This document shows, piece after piece, positions 8,612 to 16,629 of a stretch of 64,000 nucleotides of DNA; position 1 is the stretch's first letter; every line of letters starts with the position of its first letter. This DNA comes from Comamonas sp. lk (GTDB lineage: Bacteria; Pseudomonadota; Gammaproteobacteria; Burkholderiales; Burkholderiaceae_C), in the NCBI RefSeq assembly GCF_900564145.1, contig NZ_UOOB01000001.1, forward strand, positions 903,731-967,730. Direction: 5' to 3'. The position numbers and the translations under genes were made by a program. The notes beneath the pieces were generated by a model that did not search any database, was not told the DNA's origin, and saw only the letters and a list, made by a program, of their open reading frames with translations.

Positions 8612-10165
8612 TTACTTCAGGAAGAGTTGGTAAGCAGGGTTGCTGGTTTCTTCCACCCAGGGGTAGCCCAGGTTCTTGAGGAAGGCGTCGAACTTCTTGC
8701 TGTCCTTGGCCGGCACCTGCATGCCGACCAGAATGCGGCCATAGTCCGCGCCCTGGTTGCGGTAGTGGAATAGCGAGATGTTCCAGGTGGGGGCCATCAG
8801 GCTCAAAAACTTGAAGAGGGCACCGGGGCGTTCGGGGAAGACGAAGCGCAGCAAGCGTTCTTCCTGGGCCAAAGGCGAATGGCCGCCCACCATATGACGC
8901 AAATGCTCCTTGGCCATCTCGTCAAAGGTCAGATCAATGGCGTCAAAGCCGTTTTTCTGGAAGTTCTTGCAGATCTTCTCGCTCTCGCCCTTGGTGGGGG
9001 TCGTCAGGCCCACAAACACATGGGCCTTGTTTTCGTGGCTGATGCGGTAGTTGAATTCGGTCACATTGCGCGGGCCGCCGGGCAACTTGCCCACGACCTC
9101 GCAAAAGTGCTTGAAGCTGCCGCGCTCTTCGGGAATGGTGACGGCAAACAAGGCTTCACGCTCCTCGCCCACTTCGGCTCGTTCGGCCACAAAGCGCAGG
9201 CGGTCGAAGTTCATGTTGGCGCCGCACAGAATGGCGGCGTAGGTCTCGCCCTTAGTCTTGTGCGTGGCCACATATTGTTTGATGGCGGCCACGGCCAGCG
9301 CACCGGACGGCTCAACGATGGAGCGCGTATCCACAAAAATGTCCTTGATGGCGGCGCAGACGGCGTCGGTATCGACCACCACGTAGTCGTCCACCAGATT
9401 TCTGGCGATGCGGAAGGTCTCCTCGCCCACCAGCTTGACGGCCGTGCCGTCAGCAAACAGGCCTACATCGGGAAGCTCCACGCGCTCGCCGGCCTGCACG
9501 GACTGCAGCATGGCGTTGGAGTCCTTGGTGTGCACGCCGATCACCTTGATGTCCGGACGCACGGCCTTGATGTAATTGGCCACGCCGCTGATCAGTCCGC
9601 CGCCGCCAATGGCGACAAACACGGCATCCAGGCGCTGGCTGCCCAGCTTTTGCAGCTGGCGCAGCATTTCCATGGCAATCGTGCCCTGACCGGCGATGAC
9701 GTCCGGATCGTCAAAGGGGTGGACAAAGGTCAGTCCCTCGGTCTTTTGCAGCTTGATGGCGTGCTTGTAGGCGTCGGAATAGCTGTCGCCGGCCAGTACC
9801 ACCTCGCCGCCCAAGGCGGCGACGGCATCCACCTTCACCTGGGGGGTGGTGGTCGGCATCACGATGACCGAGCGGCAACCCAGCTTCTTGGCGCTCATGG
9901 CTACACCCTGGGCATGATTGCCGGCCGAGGCGCAGATCACGCCTTTTTGCAGCTGCTCGGCCGAGAGATGGGCCATCTTGTTGTAGGCGCCGCGCAGCTT
10001 GAAGCTGAATACGGGCTGCTGGTCCTCGCGCTTCAACAACACCTTGTTGTGCAGGCGGCGGCTGAGGTTCTTGGCGGGTTCAAGGTCTGATTCCACAGCC
10101 ACGTCATAGACACGGGCGTTGAGAATACGGGTCAGATAATCAAATGGGGTCAGGGCTTGGGTCAT
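8612..10165 (-). CDS. ilvA: Threonine ammonia-lyase (threonine dehydratase), biosynthetic
   Basis: IlvA is a PLP enzyme that converts L-threonine to 2-oxobutanoate and ammonia, the first committed step to isoleucine. The product has 517 residues, the length of the allosteric biosynthetic form. The PLP lysine lies in FSFKLRGAYNKM, the phosphate-binding glycine loop is GGGGLISG, and ASAGNHAQGVA follows the lysine region. The C-terminal third has two ACT-like regulatory domains, beginning at TIPEERGSFKHFCEVVG and FVFPERPGALFKFL, where isoleucine and valine bind in the family. The start is set at ATG 10165 (MTQALTPFDYL) rather than the ATG four codons upstream. A structured leader or small RNA lies on the same strand upstream. 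Confidence 0.97.
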   Translation of the reverse strand: MTQALTPFDYLTRILNARVYDVAVESDLEPAKNLSRRLHNKVLLKREDQQPVFSFKLRGAYNKMAHLSAEQLQKGVICASAGNHAQGVAMSAKKLGCRSVIVMPTTTPQVKVDAVAALGGEVVLAGDSYSDAYKHAIKLQKTEGLTFVHPFDDPDVIAGQGTIAMEMLRQLQKLGSQRLDAVFVAIGGGGLISGVANYIKAVRPDIKVIGVHTKDSNAMLQSVQAGERVELPDVGLFADGTAVKLVGEETFRIARNLVDDYVVVDTDAVCAAIKDIFVDTRSIVEPSGALAVAAIKQYVATHKTKGETYAAILCGANMNFDRLRFVAERAEVGEEREALFAVTIPEERGSFKHFCEVVGKLPGGPRNVTEFNYRISHENKAHVFVGLTTPTKGESEKICKNFQKNGFDAIDLTFDEMAKEHLRHMVGGHSPLAQEERLLRFVFPERPGALFKFLSLMAPTWNISLFHYRNQGADYGRILVGMQVPAKDSKKFDAFLKNLGYPWVEETSNPAYQLFLK

Positions 10166-10319
10166 TGTGCAAAGCAACAGCAGAGGCGCTCAGGCGTGGC
10201 ACAGTGGCATGGCTTCCTGGCGCGGATCAATCCGGCCATCATAGGCGCTTGCTTGTTGCGCTGCAGTAGCCGCTCAAGAGGGCAGCCCTGTTGGCTTGCG
10301 AACCAGGAATCGCATGGGC

Positions 10320-10445
10320 AAAAAAAAGCCCCCAGCTGTGAGGCTAGGGGCTGAATCCACCATTAGAGGAGGTGGAGGAGACAAAGGGTGCGATACAGAA
10401 AAATCTGTGGTCCATCTGCGGGTTAAACCCAGCAGGTAACGCTTG
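10320..10445 (-). ncRNA. Candidate small RNA or ilvA leader RNA
   Basis: A minus-strand promoter-like sequence (10452-10481) is followed by about 126 nt that can fold into four successive hairpins and ends in a strong intrinsic terminator. In transcript order they are: CTGC-GGG/CCC-GCAG (about 10411-10430); ACAGA/TCTGT; a 6-bp TCCACC/GGTGGA stem whose 9-nt loop reads UCCUCUAAU, an anti-Shine-Dalgarno-like loop; and the terminator (10327-10352 with an 8-A run on the plus strand). A pyrimidine-rich single-stranded stretch precedes the third stem. A 23-codon frame starting MDHRFFCIAPF ends with TAG at 10346-10344 inside the terminator arm, so a leader-peptide attenuator of ilvA is the alternative. 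It has no clear ribosome site and no run of Ile or Thr codons. Inference only. Confidence 0.5.
10327..10352 (-). terminator. Intrinsic terminator of the small RNA/leader
   Basis: On the plus strand AGCCCC (10327-10332) pairs with GGGGCT (10347-10352) and AGC (10334-10336) with GCT (10343-10345), with one mismatch between. The A run at 10320-10327 gives eight U in the minus-strand transcript. This is a strong Rho-independent terminator lying 155 bases before the ilvA start. Confidence 0.8.
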
Positions 10446-10451
10446 GGTTGT

Positions 10452-10481
10452 ATTGTAGCGACTTTGTTTTTTGCAATGCAA
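10452..10481 (-). promoter_or_regulatory. Sigma70-like promoter for the small RNA/leader
   Basis: Read on the minus strand: TTGCAT (-35, 10481-10476), 18-base spacer, TACAAT (-10, 10457-10452). Predicted transcription start is near 10445. The rest of the 377-base gap between ilvA and the OsmC gene (10166-10319 and 10482-10542) holds nothing else I can support. Confidence 0.6.
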
Positions 10482-10542
10482 CAAAATTCGGGTTTCCATG
10501 TATTTGATGCAAAATTGCAACAGCTTTTGAGAGGATGCAGTA

Positions 10543-10995
10543 ATGGAATGCACGGTAAGTTGGACTGGCGCGACCACGGGTACGCGCTCTGGCATGGGCT
10601 TTGTGGCGGAGACCGGCAGCGGTCATGTCGTCACCATGGATGGCGCTCCTGATGAGAAGACGTCGGCCAATGGCGGTCGCAATCAGGCACCCCGCCCCAT
10701 GGAATTGCTGCTGGCAGGTGCCGGCGGCTGTACCGCCTATGACGTGGTGCTCATCCTCAAGCGAGGTCGCCACGATGTGAAGGGCTGCAGCGTGCAACTC
10801 ACGTCGGAGCGCGCAGAGGCCGAGCCCAAGGTCTTCACCAAGATTCATATGCAGTTCACCGTCAGCGGCAAGAACCTGCCTGCCGGCGCTGTGGAGCGCG
10901 CCATTGCCATGAGCCATGACAAATACTGCTCCGCCACCATCATGCTGGGCAAGACGGCCGAGATCACTACGGGCTTTGATATCGTCGAAGCCTGA
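10543..10995 (+). CDS. OsmC family peroxiredoxin-like protein
   Basis: The product has 150 residues with the OsmC/Ohr fold pattern: N-terminal beta region (CTVSWTGATTGTRSGMGFV), central APRPMELLLAGAGGCTAYDVVLIL with one conserved Cys near residue 63, and the second conserved Cys in HDKYCSATIML near residue 127. Both cysteines needed for thiol peroxidase chemistry in this family are present. The spacing and RPMELLLAG motif resemble the YhfA-like subgroup rather than Ohr. Cytoplasmic; the physiological substrate is not known from sequence. It ends before a strong bidirectional terminator. Confidence 0.88.
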   Translation: MECTVSWTGATTGTRSGMGFVAETGSGHVVTMDGAPDEKTSANGGRNQAPRPMELLLAGAGGCTAYDVVLILKRGRHDVKGCSVQLTSERAEAEPKVFTKIHMQFTVSGKNLPAGAVERAIAMSHDKYCSATIMLGKTAEITTGFDIVEA

Positions 10996-11017
10996 GTCGG
11001 ATTGAGCCTCCCCAATG

Positions 11018-11043
11018 AAAAAGCGGACAGATGTCCGCTTTTT
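11018..11043. terminator. Bidirectional intrinsic terminator
   Basis: A perfect 11-bp stem (AAAAAGCGGAC at 11018-11028, GTCCGCTTTTT at 11033-11043) with an AGAT loop lies between the convergent OsmC-family gene and coq7. The A and T runs on either side allow it to work for both. Confidence 0.85.
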
Positions 11044-11063
11044 CTATTGAGCGCGCACAGGTC

Positions 11064-11681
11064 TCAGATCTTGTGTGCGACGGTCGTCATCACCTTGGCG
11101 GCCAGGCGCATCAGCCCCTGAGCTGCTGGCGGCAACTGCATGGCGCCTTCGTCAATGGCGGCTGCTGCGTGGCGCGCCTCGTCATCCTTCATGCGGGCAA
11201 CCACGGCCAGAGAGGCCTCATCCTGCTCGGGCAGGCGTCCCAGATGGTTTTCCAGGTGGGCGGCCACCTGATTTTCCGTCTCCACTACAAAGCCCAGGCT
11301 GACTGCATCGCTGAACTTGGCTGCCACGGTGCCGATGGCAAACGCGCCAGCGAACCACAGCGGATTCAGCAGGGAAGGGCGATCGCCCAAGGCGTGCAGG
11401 CGCTCACGTGTCCAGGCCAGGTGGTCCATTTCCTCGCGCGCCGCCAGCAGCAGATGCTCGCGCAACACCATGTCCTGGGTCACCATGGCTTGAGCGTTAT
11501 AGAGAGCCTGGGCGCAGACCTCGCCCACATGGTTGACGCGCATCAAGGCGCCAGAGAGCTTGCGCTCCTCTGGCGACATAGCTGCTTCCGGTATGCCTGC
11601 GGCAGGCGAGCGTTCTGCCGAAACAGGGTCGGCAAACAAGGTGCGAAGCGCTGCATCGGCAGCCGTCAAAAAAGAGTCCAT
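11064..11681 (-). CDS. coq7: 3-demethoxyubiquinol 3-hydroxylase (Coq7-type)
   Basis: Coq7 is a di-iron monooxygenase that hydroxylates the C6 position of the ubiquinone precursor. The frame stays open for 98 more codons upstream, but the family start is the ATG at 11681 ([16 protein letters not shown]), giving 205 residues, the normal size. The iron ligands are visible as VNHVGE, REEMDH (ExxH), ETENQVAAH and DDEARH (ExxH), in the order expected for the ferritin-like four-helix fold. It is probably a peripheral membrane enzyme. Confidence 0.95.
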   Translation of the reverse strand: MDSFLTAADAALRTLFADPVSAERSPAAGIPEAAMSPEERKLSGALMRVNHVGEVCAQALYNAQAMVTQDMVLREHLLLAAREEMDHLAWTRERLHALGDRPSLLNPLWFAGAFAIGTVAAKFSDAVSLGFVVETENQVAAHLENHLGRLPEQDEASLAVVARMKDDEARHAAAAIDEGAMQLPPAAQGLMRLAAKVMTTVAHKI

Positions 11682-12024
11682 GGCGTTGAATGTGGTCTGG
11701 CGCACACAGTGGCGCAATGGCGCGTAAGGTACACCAAGCTCCTGCAGCCATGGCTTGAGCCAGGGCAATGCCGGGGTTGAAAGATAGGTCTCAACCCCTA
11801 GGGGAGCACCCCATGCTGCAGGGCAGTGTTTTTGTTGCGGCAGTGCAACGAAAACCGGCCAAAACAGCCGTTTTTGGGTGAATTGCTTTGCGCTGCTGCC
11901 GGGGGTCTGGTGCAATAGGACCCAACTTCCCCACCAGGAGGTTGGCGCGGGAAACCGGTGGAGCTCGAGGCTCAAGTCTCTCTCCCATAGACCGGCGCCC
12001 TTCTAAACCTTGGAGTAACTCGTA
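11682..12024. other. Intergenic region between coq7 and porin, with two palindromes
   Basis: This 343-base gap holds the divergent start regions of coq7 and the first porin. Seen in it: GGGGTTGA (11773-11780) paired with TCAACCCC (11791-11798), overlapping the 10-bp palindrome CCCCTAGGGG (11795-11804), and a GTTGC/GCAAC inverted repeat further right. A ribosome site (GGAG) precedes the porin ATG. I could not identify a convincing -35/-10 pair. Confidence 0.4.
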
Positions 12025-13104
12025 ATGAAAAAATCCCTGATTGCCCTGGCAGTGCTGGCCGCTTCCGGCGCCGCAATGGCTCAATCTTCCGTGACCCTGT
12101 TTGGTATCGTTGACACTGGCGTGTCTTACGTGAACAACGCTGGCGGTGCTAACGGTGACAGCTCTAAGTACGGCGTGAACACCAGCGGCAACGCTACCAG
12201 CCGTCTGGGCCTGCGCGGCACTGAAGACCTGGGTGGCGGTCTGAAGGCTGGTTTCTGGCTGGAAGGCGAAATCTTCGGCGACAACGGCAACGCTACCGGT
12301 TTCAATTTCACACGTGAATCCACTGTGCGCCTGTCGGGCAACTTCGGTGAAGTTCGTCTGGGTCGTGAAACAACTCCCACTTTCCGTGCTGGTCTGAAGT
12401 ATGACCTGTTCGGCGCCACTGGTATCGGCCAGAACATGGGTTACAGCGACTGGGCTGGTTCCGGCATTGCTGACGGCAACACCATTCGTAAGAACAACAT
12501 GGTGTCGTACTCCTCGCCTAACTTCGGCGGCGTGACTGCTAACATCAGCTACGCTTTCGACGAAAAGGCTAACACTATCCCCGGCTTTGGCGTGGGTAGC
12601 AAGGCTGGCCGCTACGCCGGTGGTAACGTTGGCTATGACAACGGTCCTCTGAGCGTGACTGCTGCTTACGGCACTCTGAGCTACGGCCCAGCTGGTGACC
12701 GTGACGAAATGTCCATCGGCGCTTCTTACAACTTTGGCGTGGCCAAGGTTGCAGGTAACGTTCAACAAATCAAGTACAAGCCTAACGGCGCTGCTAACGA
12801 AAAGTTCAACAACTACCTGTTGGGCGTGTCCGCTCCCGTGGGTGGCGTTGGCGAAGTGAAGCTGCAATACGCTCTGTACGATCAGAAGGCTATTAACTCG
12901 AAGGCTCACCAGCTGTCCCTGGGTTATGTGCACAACCTGTCCAAGCGCACTGCTGTGTACGGTACTGTTGCTTACCTGAAGAACCAAGATGATTCCGCTT
13001 TGGCTCTGAACGCCAAGGGCGTGAGCAACGCAGTTGGCTTCAAGGCCAATGGCGATGCACGCAACCAAACTGGCGTGCAAGTTGGTATCCGCCACGCTTT
13101 CTAA
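12025..13104 (+). CDS. Gram-negative general porin (Omp32-like)
   Basis: This outer-membrane trimeric porin for small, mainly anionic solutes is of the type abundant in Comamonas and Delftia. The 359-residue product has a signal peptide (MKKSLIALAVLAASGAAMA, then QSSVTLFGIVD), the porin start motif GIVDTGVSYVNN, repeated Gly/aromatic beta strands, RLGLRGTEDLGGGLKAGFWLE, and a C-terminal strand ending in Phe (GVQVGIRHAF) for the BAM machinery. Codon use is strongly biased (GGT, GCT, AAC, CTG), as in a highly expressed gene. It has its own terminator. Confidence 0.96.
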   Translation: MKKSLIALAVLAASGAAMAQSSVTLFGIVDTGVSYVNNAGGANGDSSKYGVNTSGNATSRLGLRGTEDLGGGLKAGFWLEGEIFGDNGNATGFNFTRESTVRLSGNFGEVRLGRETTPTFRAGLKYDLFGATGIGQNMGYSDWAGSGIADGNTIRKNNMVSYSSPNFGGVTANISYAFDEKANTIPGFGVGSKAGRYAGGNVGYDNGPLSVTAAYGTLSYGPAGDRDEMSIGASYNFGVAKVAGNVQQIKYKPNGAANEKFNNYLLGVSAPVGGVGEVKLQYALYDQKAINSKAHQLSLGYVHNLSKRTAVYGTVAYLKNQDDSALALNAKGVSNAVGFKANGDARNQTGVQVGIRHAF

Positions 13105-13141
13105 TCAATTGCTGGTGTAAGCCAGTAACTGCTTAAAAGCC

Positions 13142-13171
13142 AAAAGGCCTGTCGAAAGACAGGCCTTTTTT
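13142..13171 (+). terminator. Intrinsic terminator of the first porin
   Basis: A 12-bp stem (AAAAGGCCTGTC at 13142-13153, GACAGGCCTTTT beginning at 13158) with a GAAA loop and a T run follows the porin stop by 37 bases. Confidence 0.88.
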
Positions 13172-13325
13172 ATTTATCGGGTTTGTTTCTATAGGGTAAT
13201 TGCTGGCCGGGTTGAATCTGAGCGGGAAAGGCCTGTGTTGCACTTGCGCAAACGATTGCTTGCGATGGAAAAGCATTTCTAGAATGAATTTTCCACCAAC
13301 TGATTGTTACGAGAGAGACAAAACA

Positions 13326-14477
13326 ATGAATTCTTCATTCGTGAAAAAGGCTGTTGCATTGGCTGTTCTGGGTGTTACCGCTCCTTTGGCGTTTGCGCAA
13401 AGCAGCGTGCAACTCTACGGTATTGTGGATGCCGCTGTTCGTCATACGACCAACCAAGGTGCGAACAAAAGTGGCCTCACGGAGATGATTGGTGGAGGCA
13501 TGTCTCAAAGCCGTTGGGGCATTAATGTGACAGAGGATTTGGGTGGCGGATTGTCAGCCATTGCGAATTTGGAAGCCCGTTTTTTGACAGACTCTGGTGT
13601 CTCTGCCAGTACCAACTTCTTTCAGCAATCCTGGGTAGGTCTGCGCAGCAAGAGCTTTGGGCAAATCACCATGGGTCGTCAATACAACATGCTTTTTGAT
13701 GTTGTAACGAGTACCTACTCATCTTTTCCATATTCTCCCTATATGGAGGCATACAAGCCTGAAATCGGGATGTCTATGGGTGCCCGTGCCAATAATATGC
13801 TGAAGTATGTGGCCGAGTTTGGACCTGTGCGTGGCGCATTGCAGTATTCTTTTGATGAAGGGAATAAAGGTCCATTTACCTCTGCAGCCCAGGTCCCTGC
13901 CGCTGTCGGCGGTGCTACCAAAACAGCTGGGGGTTATTTGCGCTACTCGGATAAGGGACTTTCAGTTGGCGGTGGCTTTCTGAGAACAACGCTGCCTGCG
14001 GGAACGGATGTCGATGCATGGACATTGGGTGGTTCTTATCGCACAGGGCCCTTGTATTTCAATGTGGGATATGGACTCAACAAACGCAAGGATGCTTATT
14101 CGGCCAATCCATTCAATGCCGCTGTTGACTCGACATTGCTCAGTCTCTATTGGCAAGGATCATCCAATGGTGGTTTTATGGCAGGTAATGCTGATAAGCG
14201 ACAAATGTATAAAATTGGATTTGGCTACCAAATAACTCCACAGATTAATGCTGGAATGCACTATTTCCATGCCAAGCAATCCGGATCTGCAGGGGGTGCT
14301 TTTAATGGAAAAGCTGATTTTATGGTGGCGGTGGTGGACTATGCCTTCTCTAAGAGAACAGATGCCTATTTTGGCGTGGACCATACCAAGGTAAGCGGTG
14401 GAGCTAATGTGGTGCTTGACTCCAATGGGGCAACAAAGCGAACAGGTATTACCATTGGCTTGCGCCATCGTTTCTGA
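13326..14477 (+). CDS. Second Gram-negative porin
   Basis: This outer-membrane porin is a paralogue of the gene just upstream. The start is placed at 13326 because a signal peptide begins there (MNSSFVKKAVALAVLGVTAPLAFA, then QSSVQLYGIVD); the open frame also runs upstream from 13200. The mature part has RWGINVTEDLGGGLSAIANLEARF and ends in the Phe-terminated strand TGITIGLRHRF. It has 383 residues. It is visibly richer in A/T codons (GAT, AAT, TAT, ATT) than the first porin and other genes here, so it may be weakly expressed or of different origin. Substrate unknown. Confidence 0.94.
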   Translation: MNSSFVKKAVALAVLGVTAPLAFAQSSVQLYGIVDAAVRHTTNQGANKSGLTEMIGGGMSQSRWGINVTEDLGGGLSAIANLEARFLTDSGVSASTNFFQQSWVGLRSKSFGQITMGRQYNMLFDVVTSTYSSFPYSPYMEAYKPEIGMSMGARANNMLKYVAEFGPVRGALQYSFDEGNKGPFTSAAQVPAAVGGATKTAGGYLRYSDKGLSVGGGFLRTTLPAGTDVDAWTLGGSYRTGPLYFNVGYGLNKRKDAYSANPFNAAVDSTLLSLYWQGSSNGGFMAGNADKRQMYKIGFGYQITPQINAGMHYFHAKQSGSAGGAFNGKADFMVAVVDYAFSKRTDAYFGVDHTKVSGGANVVLDSNGATKRTGITIGLRHRF

Positions 14478-14489
14478 TTTGTTGAATTT

Positions 14490-14517
14490 AAAAGAGCCTC
14501 CATTTGGAGGCTCTTTT
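14490..14517 (+). terminator. Intrinsic terminator of the second porin
   Basis: A 12-bp stem (AAAAGAGCCTCC at 14490-14501, GGAGGCTCTTTT at 14506-14517) with a 4-base loop and a T run lies 12 bases after the porin stop. It also lies downstream of the convergent hexR gene. Confidence 0.88.
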
Positions 14518-14533
14518 TGTAAAGGTTTCAATA

Positions 14534-15379
14534 TCAGGTATAACGTTTGGCTCTCAAATTGTTTTTCATCTGTTCCAGCGCCGGCTGCAGCGCTGGGCCA
14601 ATGCGTAAAGCCACACAGGTAGCCAGTACATCGATAATCAACAAATGCAAAAGACGCGACACCATTGGGCTGTAGCGATCATATCCCTCCGGGTGATCTG
14701 CGGCCAAATGGATTTGACAGGCCGATGCCAGAGGTGAGCCGCTGGCGGTAATGGCAATCGTGGTGGCTCCATTTTTTCGGGCGATATCTGCGGCATCCAT
14801 CAAGTCGCGGGTGCGGCCGGAGTTGGAGATAATGACGATGCAGTCGCCTTTACCCAGCAAGGTGGCACTCATGACCTGCATATGGCCGTCGCTGGTGGCC
14901 AGGCTGGTAATGCCCAGCCGAAAAAACTTGTGTTGTGCATCCAGAGCCACAATGCCCGAATTCCCCGCACCATAGAACTCAATGCGTTTGCCGGTTTGCC
15001 AGGTGGCGGCAATGGCTCCGGCGGCTTGTTCGATGGCGCTGGTGGTGGCAGCGTTGCGGTATTGCAGGAACGCGGCCACTGCGTTGTCAACGACCTTGAC
15101 CATGACGTCACTGGTCTTGTCATCGCTATCCACGCTGCGGTGAATGAACGGCACGCCTTCGCTGACACTGCCTGCCAGTTTGAGCTTGAAGTCGGCCAGA
15201 CCGTCATAGCCCATGCTGCGGCAAAAGCGCACCACCGTCGGTTTGCTGACATGGGCTCTTGCGGCCAGCTCTCTGACGGGGAGGTGGGCAAAAGCCCTGG
15301 CATCCGCCAGTACCAGGCGCGCGACCCGTTGTTCGGCGGGGGCAAGCGATGGGAGTGAGGCGGTAATGCGGTCGAGCAT
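14534..15379 (-). CDS. hexR: RpiR family transcriptional regulator, HexR-like
   Basis: The product has 281 residues with an N-terminal helix-turn-helix (RELAARAHVSKPTVVRFCRSMG, about residues 36-57) and a C-terminal SIS sugar-phosphate domain (GAGNSGIVALDAQHKFFRLG and ISNSGRTRDLMDAADIAR). HexR proteins bind 2-keto-3-deoxy-6-phosphogluconate and control central carbon genes. The position divergent to tal-pgi supports that role here. I could not identify a convincing HexR operator in the 276-base gap (15380-15655). Confidence 0.88.
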   Translation of the reverse strand: MLDRITASLPSLAPAEQRVARLVLADARAFAHLPVRELAARAHVSKPTVVRFCRSMGYDGLADFKLKLAGSVSEGVPFIHRSVDSDDKTSDVMVKVVDNAVAAFLQYRNAATTSAIEQAAGAIAATWQTGKRIEFYGAGNSGIVALDAQHKFFRLGITSLATSDGHMQVMSATLLGKGDCIVIISNSGRTRDLMDAADIARKNGATTIAITASGSPLASACQIHLAADHPEGYDRYSPMVSRLLHLLIIDVLATCVALRIGPALQPALEQMKNNLRAKRYT

Positions 15380-15655
15380 GTGGTGCTGTGGGGTTCAGGT
15401 CGTGAGGTGAAAATCAAGCTGCTAATCGGGCAAGGATGGCCTGGATGGTTGCGCAGCTGCGACGGGGCATATTTCGCACTGCCGGATTCAAGCTTGCATT
15501 TTGCATGTGCCAAGCCGGTCGTGACTCCAATTGTGTGACGTGGTTTGCAATGAGTTGCGCAGTCTTGGCCTTATGGAGCAGCTATCGCCATACACTCGGA
15601 AGCTTTGCAAAGATTTTGGATGATCTACCCTGAGTTTCTTGATTGAGGAATGTGT

Positions 15656-16618
15656 ATGAATCAGTTGGATGCGCTAAGACAGTTCACAACCGTGGTGGCA
15701 GATACCGGTGATTTTCACCAACTGGCACAGTTTCAGCCTCAGGATGCAACAACCAACCCTTCGCTGATTTTGAAGGCGGTACAGAAGCCGCAGTATGCAC
15801 CGTTGATGCGTGCGACGGTGGCGCAATGGAAAGGGCGTGGACTGGATGAAGTCATGGATCGCATGCTGGTGCGTTTTGGCTGCGAAATTCTGGAGACAAT
15901 TCCTGGTCGCGTGTCCACAGAGGTTGACGCACGCCTGTCGTTTGACACCCAGGCCACGGTGACACGTGCAGAACGCCTGATCGAGCTGTATCAGGCCGCA
16001 GGTGTTCATACTGCCCGAGTGTTGATCAAGATTGCTGCAACTTGGGAAGGTATTGAAGCCGCTCGCCTGCTGGAGCTGCGAGGTATTCATACGAATCTGA
16101 CCCTGCTGTTCTCGTTCAGTCAGGCGGTAGCCTGTGGTCAGGCCAAGGTGCAGCTGATCTCGCCTTTTGTGGGCCGAATTTACGATTGGTACAAAAAGCA
16201 GGCCGGCGCCAGCTGGGATGAAGCGGCCATGAGCGGCAGCAATGACCCGGGCGTACAGTCGGTGCGCAAAATTTATGAGTATTACAAGCACTTTGGTATT
16301 GGCACCGAAGTGATGGGGGCCAGCTTTCGCAACACGGGCCAGATCCTGGCTCTGGCGGGCTGTGACTTGTTGACGATTGCTCCGGAGTTGCTTGCGCAGC
16401 TGGAGGAAGCAGACGATGCGCTTTCACCGCTTGGCAGAGTGCTGGATGCGCAGCAGGCCAAGGCCATGGCGCTGACGCGCTGGAACCTGGATGAAGCCAG
16501 CTTCCGTTTTGCATTCAATGAGGATGCCATGGCGACCGAAAAGCTGGCGGAAGGTATTCGTGCCTTCACGGTGGACACGCGCAAGCTTGAAGTGCTGATG
16601 CAGCAAACCGCTGATTGA
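15656..16618 (+). CDS. tal: Transaldolase
   Basis: Tal transfers a dihydroxyacetone unit from sedoheptulose-7-phosphate to glyceraldehyde-3-phosphate in the non-oxidative pentose phosphate pathway. The 320-residue product is of the TalB type: [12 protein letters not shown] near residues 29-40, and the Schiff-base lysine in [16 protein letters not shown]. The start is the ATG at 15656, five bases after GAGGA; an ATG two codons earlier overlaps that ribosome site. It is followed closely by pgi. Confidence 0.96.
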   Translation: MNQLDALRQFTTVVADTGDFHQLAQFQPQDATTNPSLILKAVQKPQYAPLMRATVAQWKGRGLDEVMDRMLVRFGCEILETIPGRVSTEVDARLSFDTQATVTRAERLIELYQAAGVHTARVLIKIAATWEGIEAARLLELRGIHTNLTLLFSFSQAVACGQAKVQLISPFVGRIYDWYKKQAGASWDEAAMSGSNDPGVQSVRKIYEYYKHFGIGTEVMGASFRNTGQILALAGCDLLTIAPELLAQLEEADDALSPLGRVLDAQQAKAMALTRWNLDEASFRFAFNEDAMATEKLAEGIRAFTVDTRKLEVLMQQTAD

Positions 16619-16629
16619 TTGGGATAATT

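Noticed and set aside
10344..10595. An 83-codon minus-strand frame between ilvA and the OsmC gene
   Set aside because: It starts inside the opposing OsmC gene and crosses the predicted promoter and terminator of the small RNA. Only its last 23 codons could be a leader peptide, and these lack a ribosome site.
11791..13095. A 434-codon minus-strand open frame opposite the first porin
   Set aside because: It is antisense to a typical porin with signal peptide and terminal Phe; codon bias of the porin explains the open frame.
15380..15655. HexR operator before tal
   Set aside because: No convincing palindrome matching the known HexR pattern was found in the gap, although regulation is likely from gene order.
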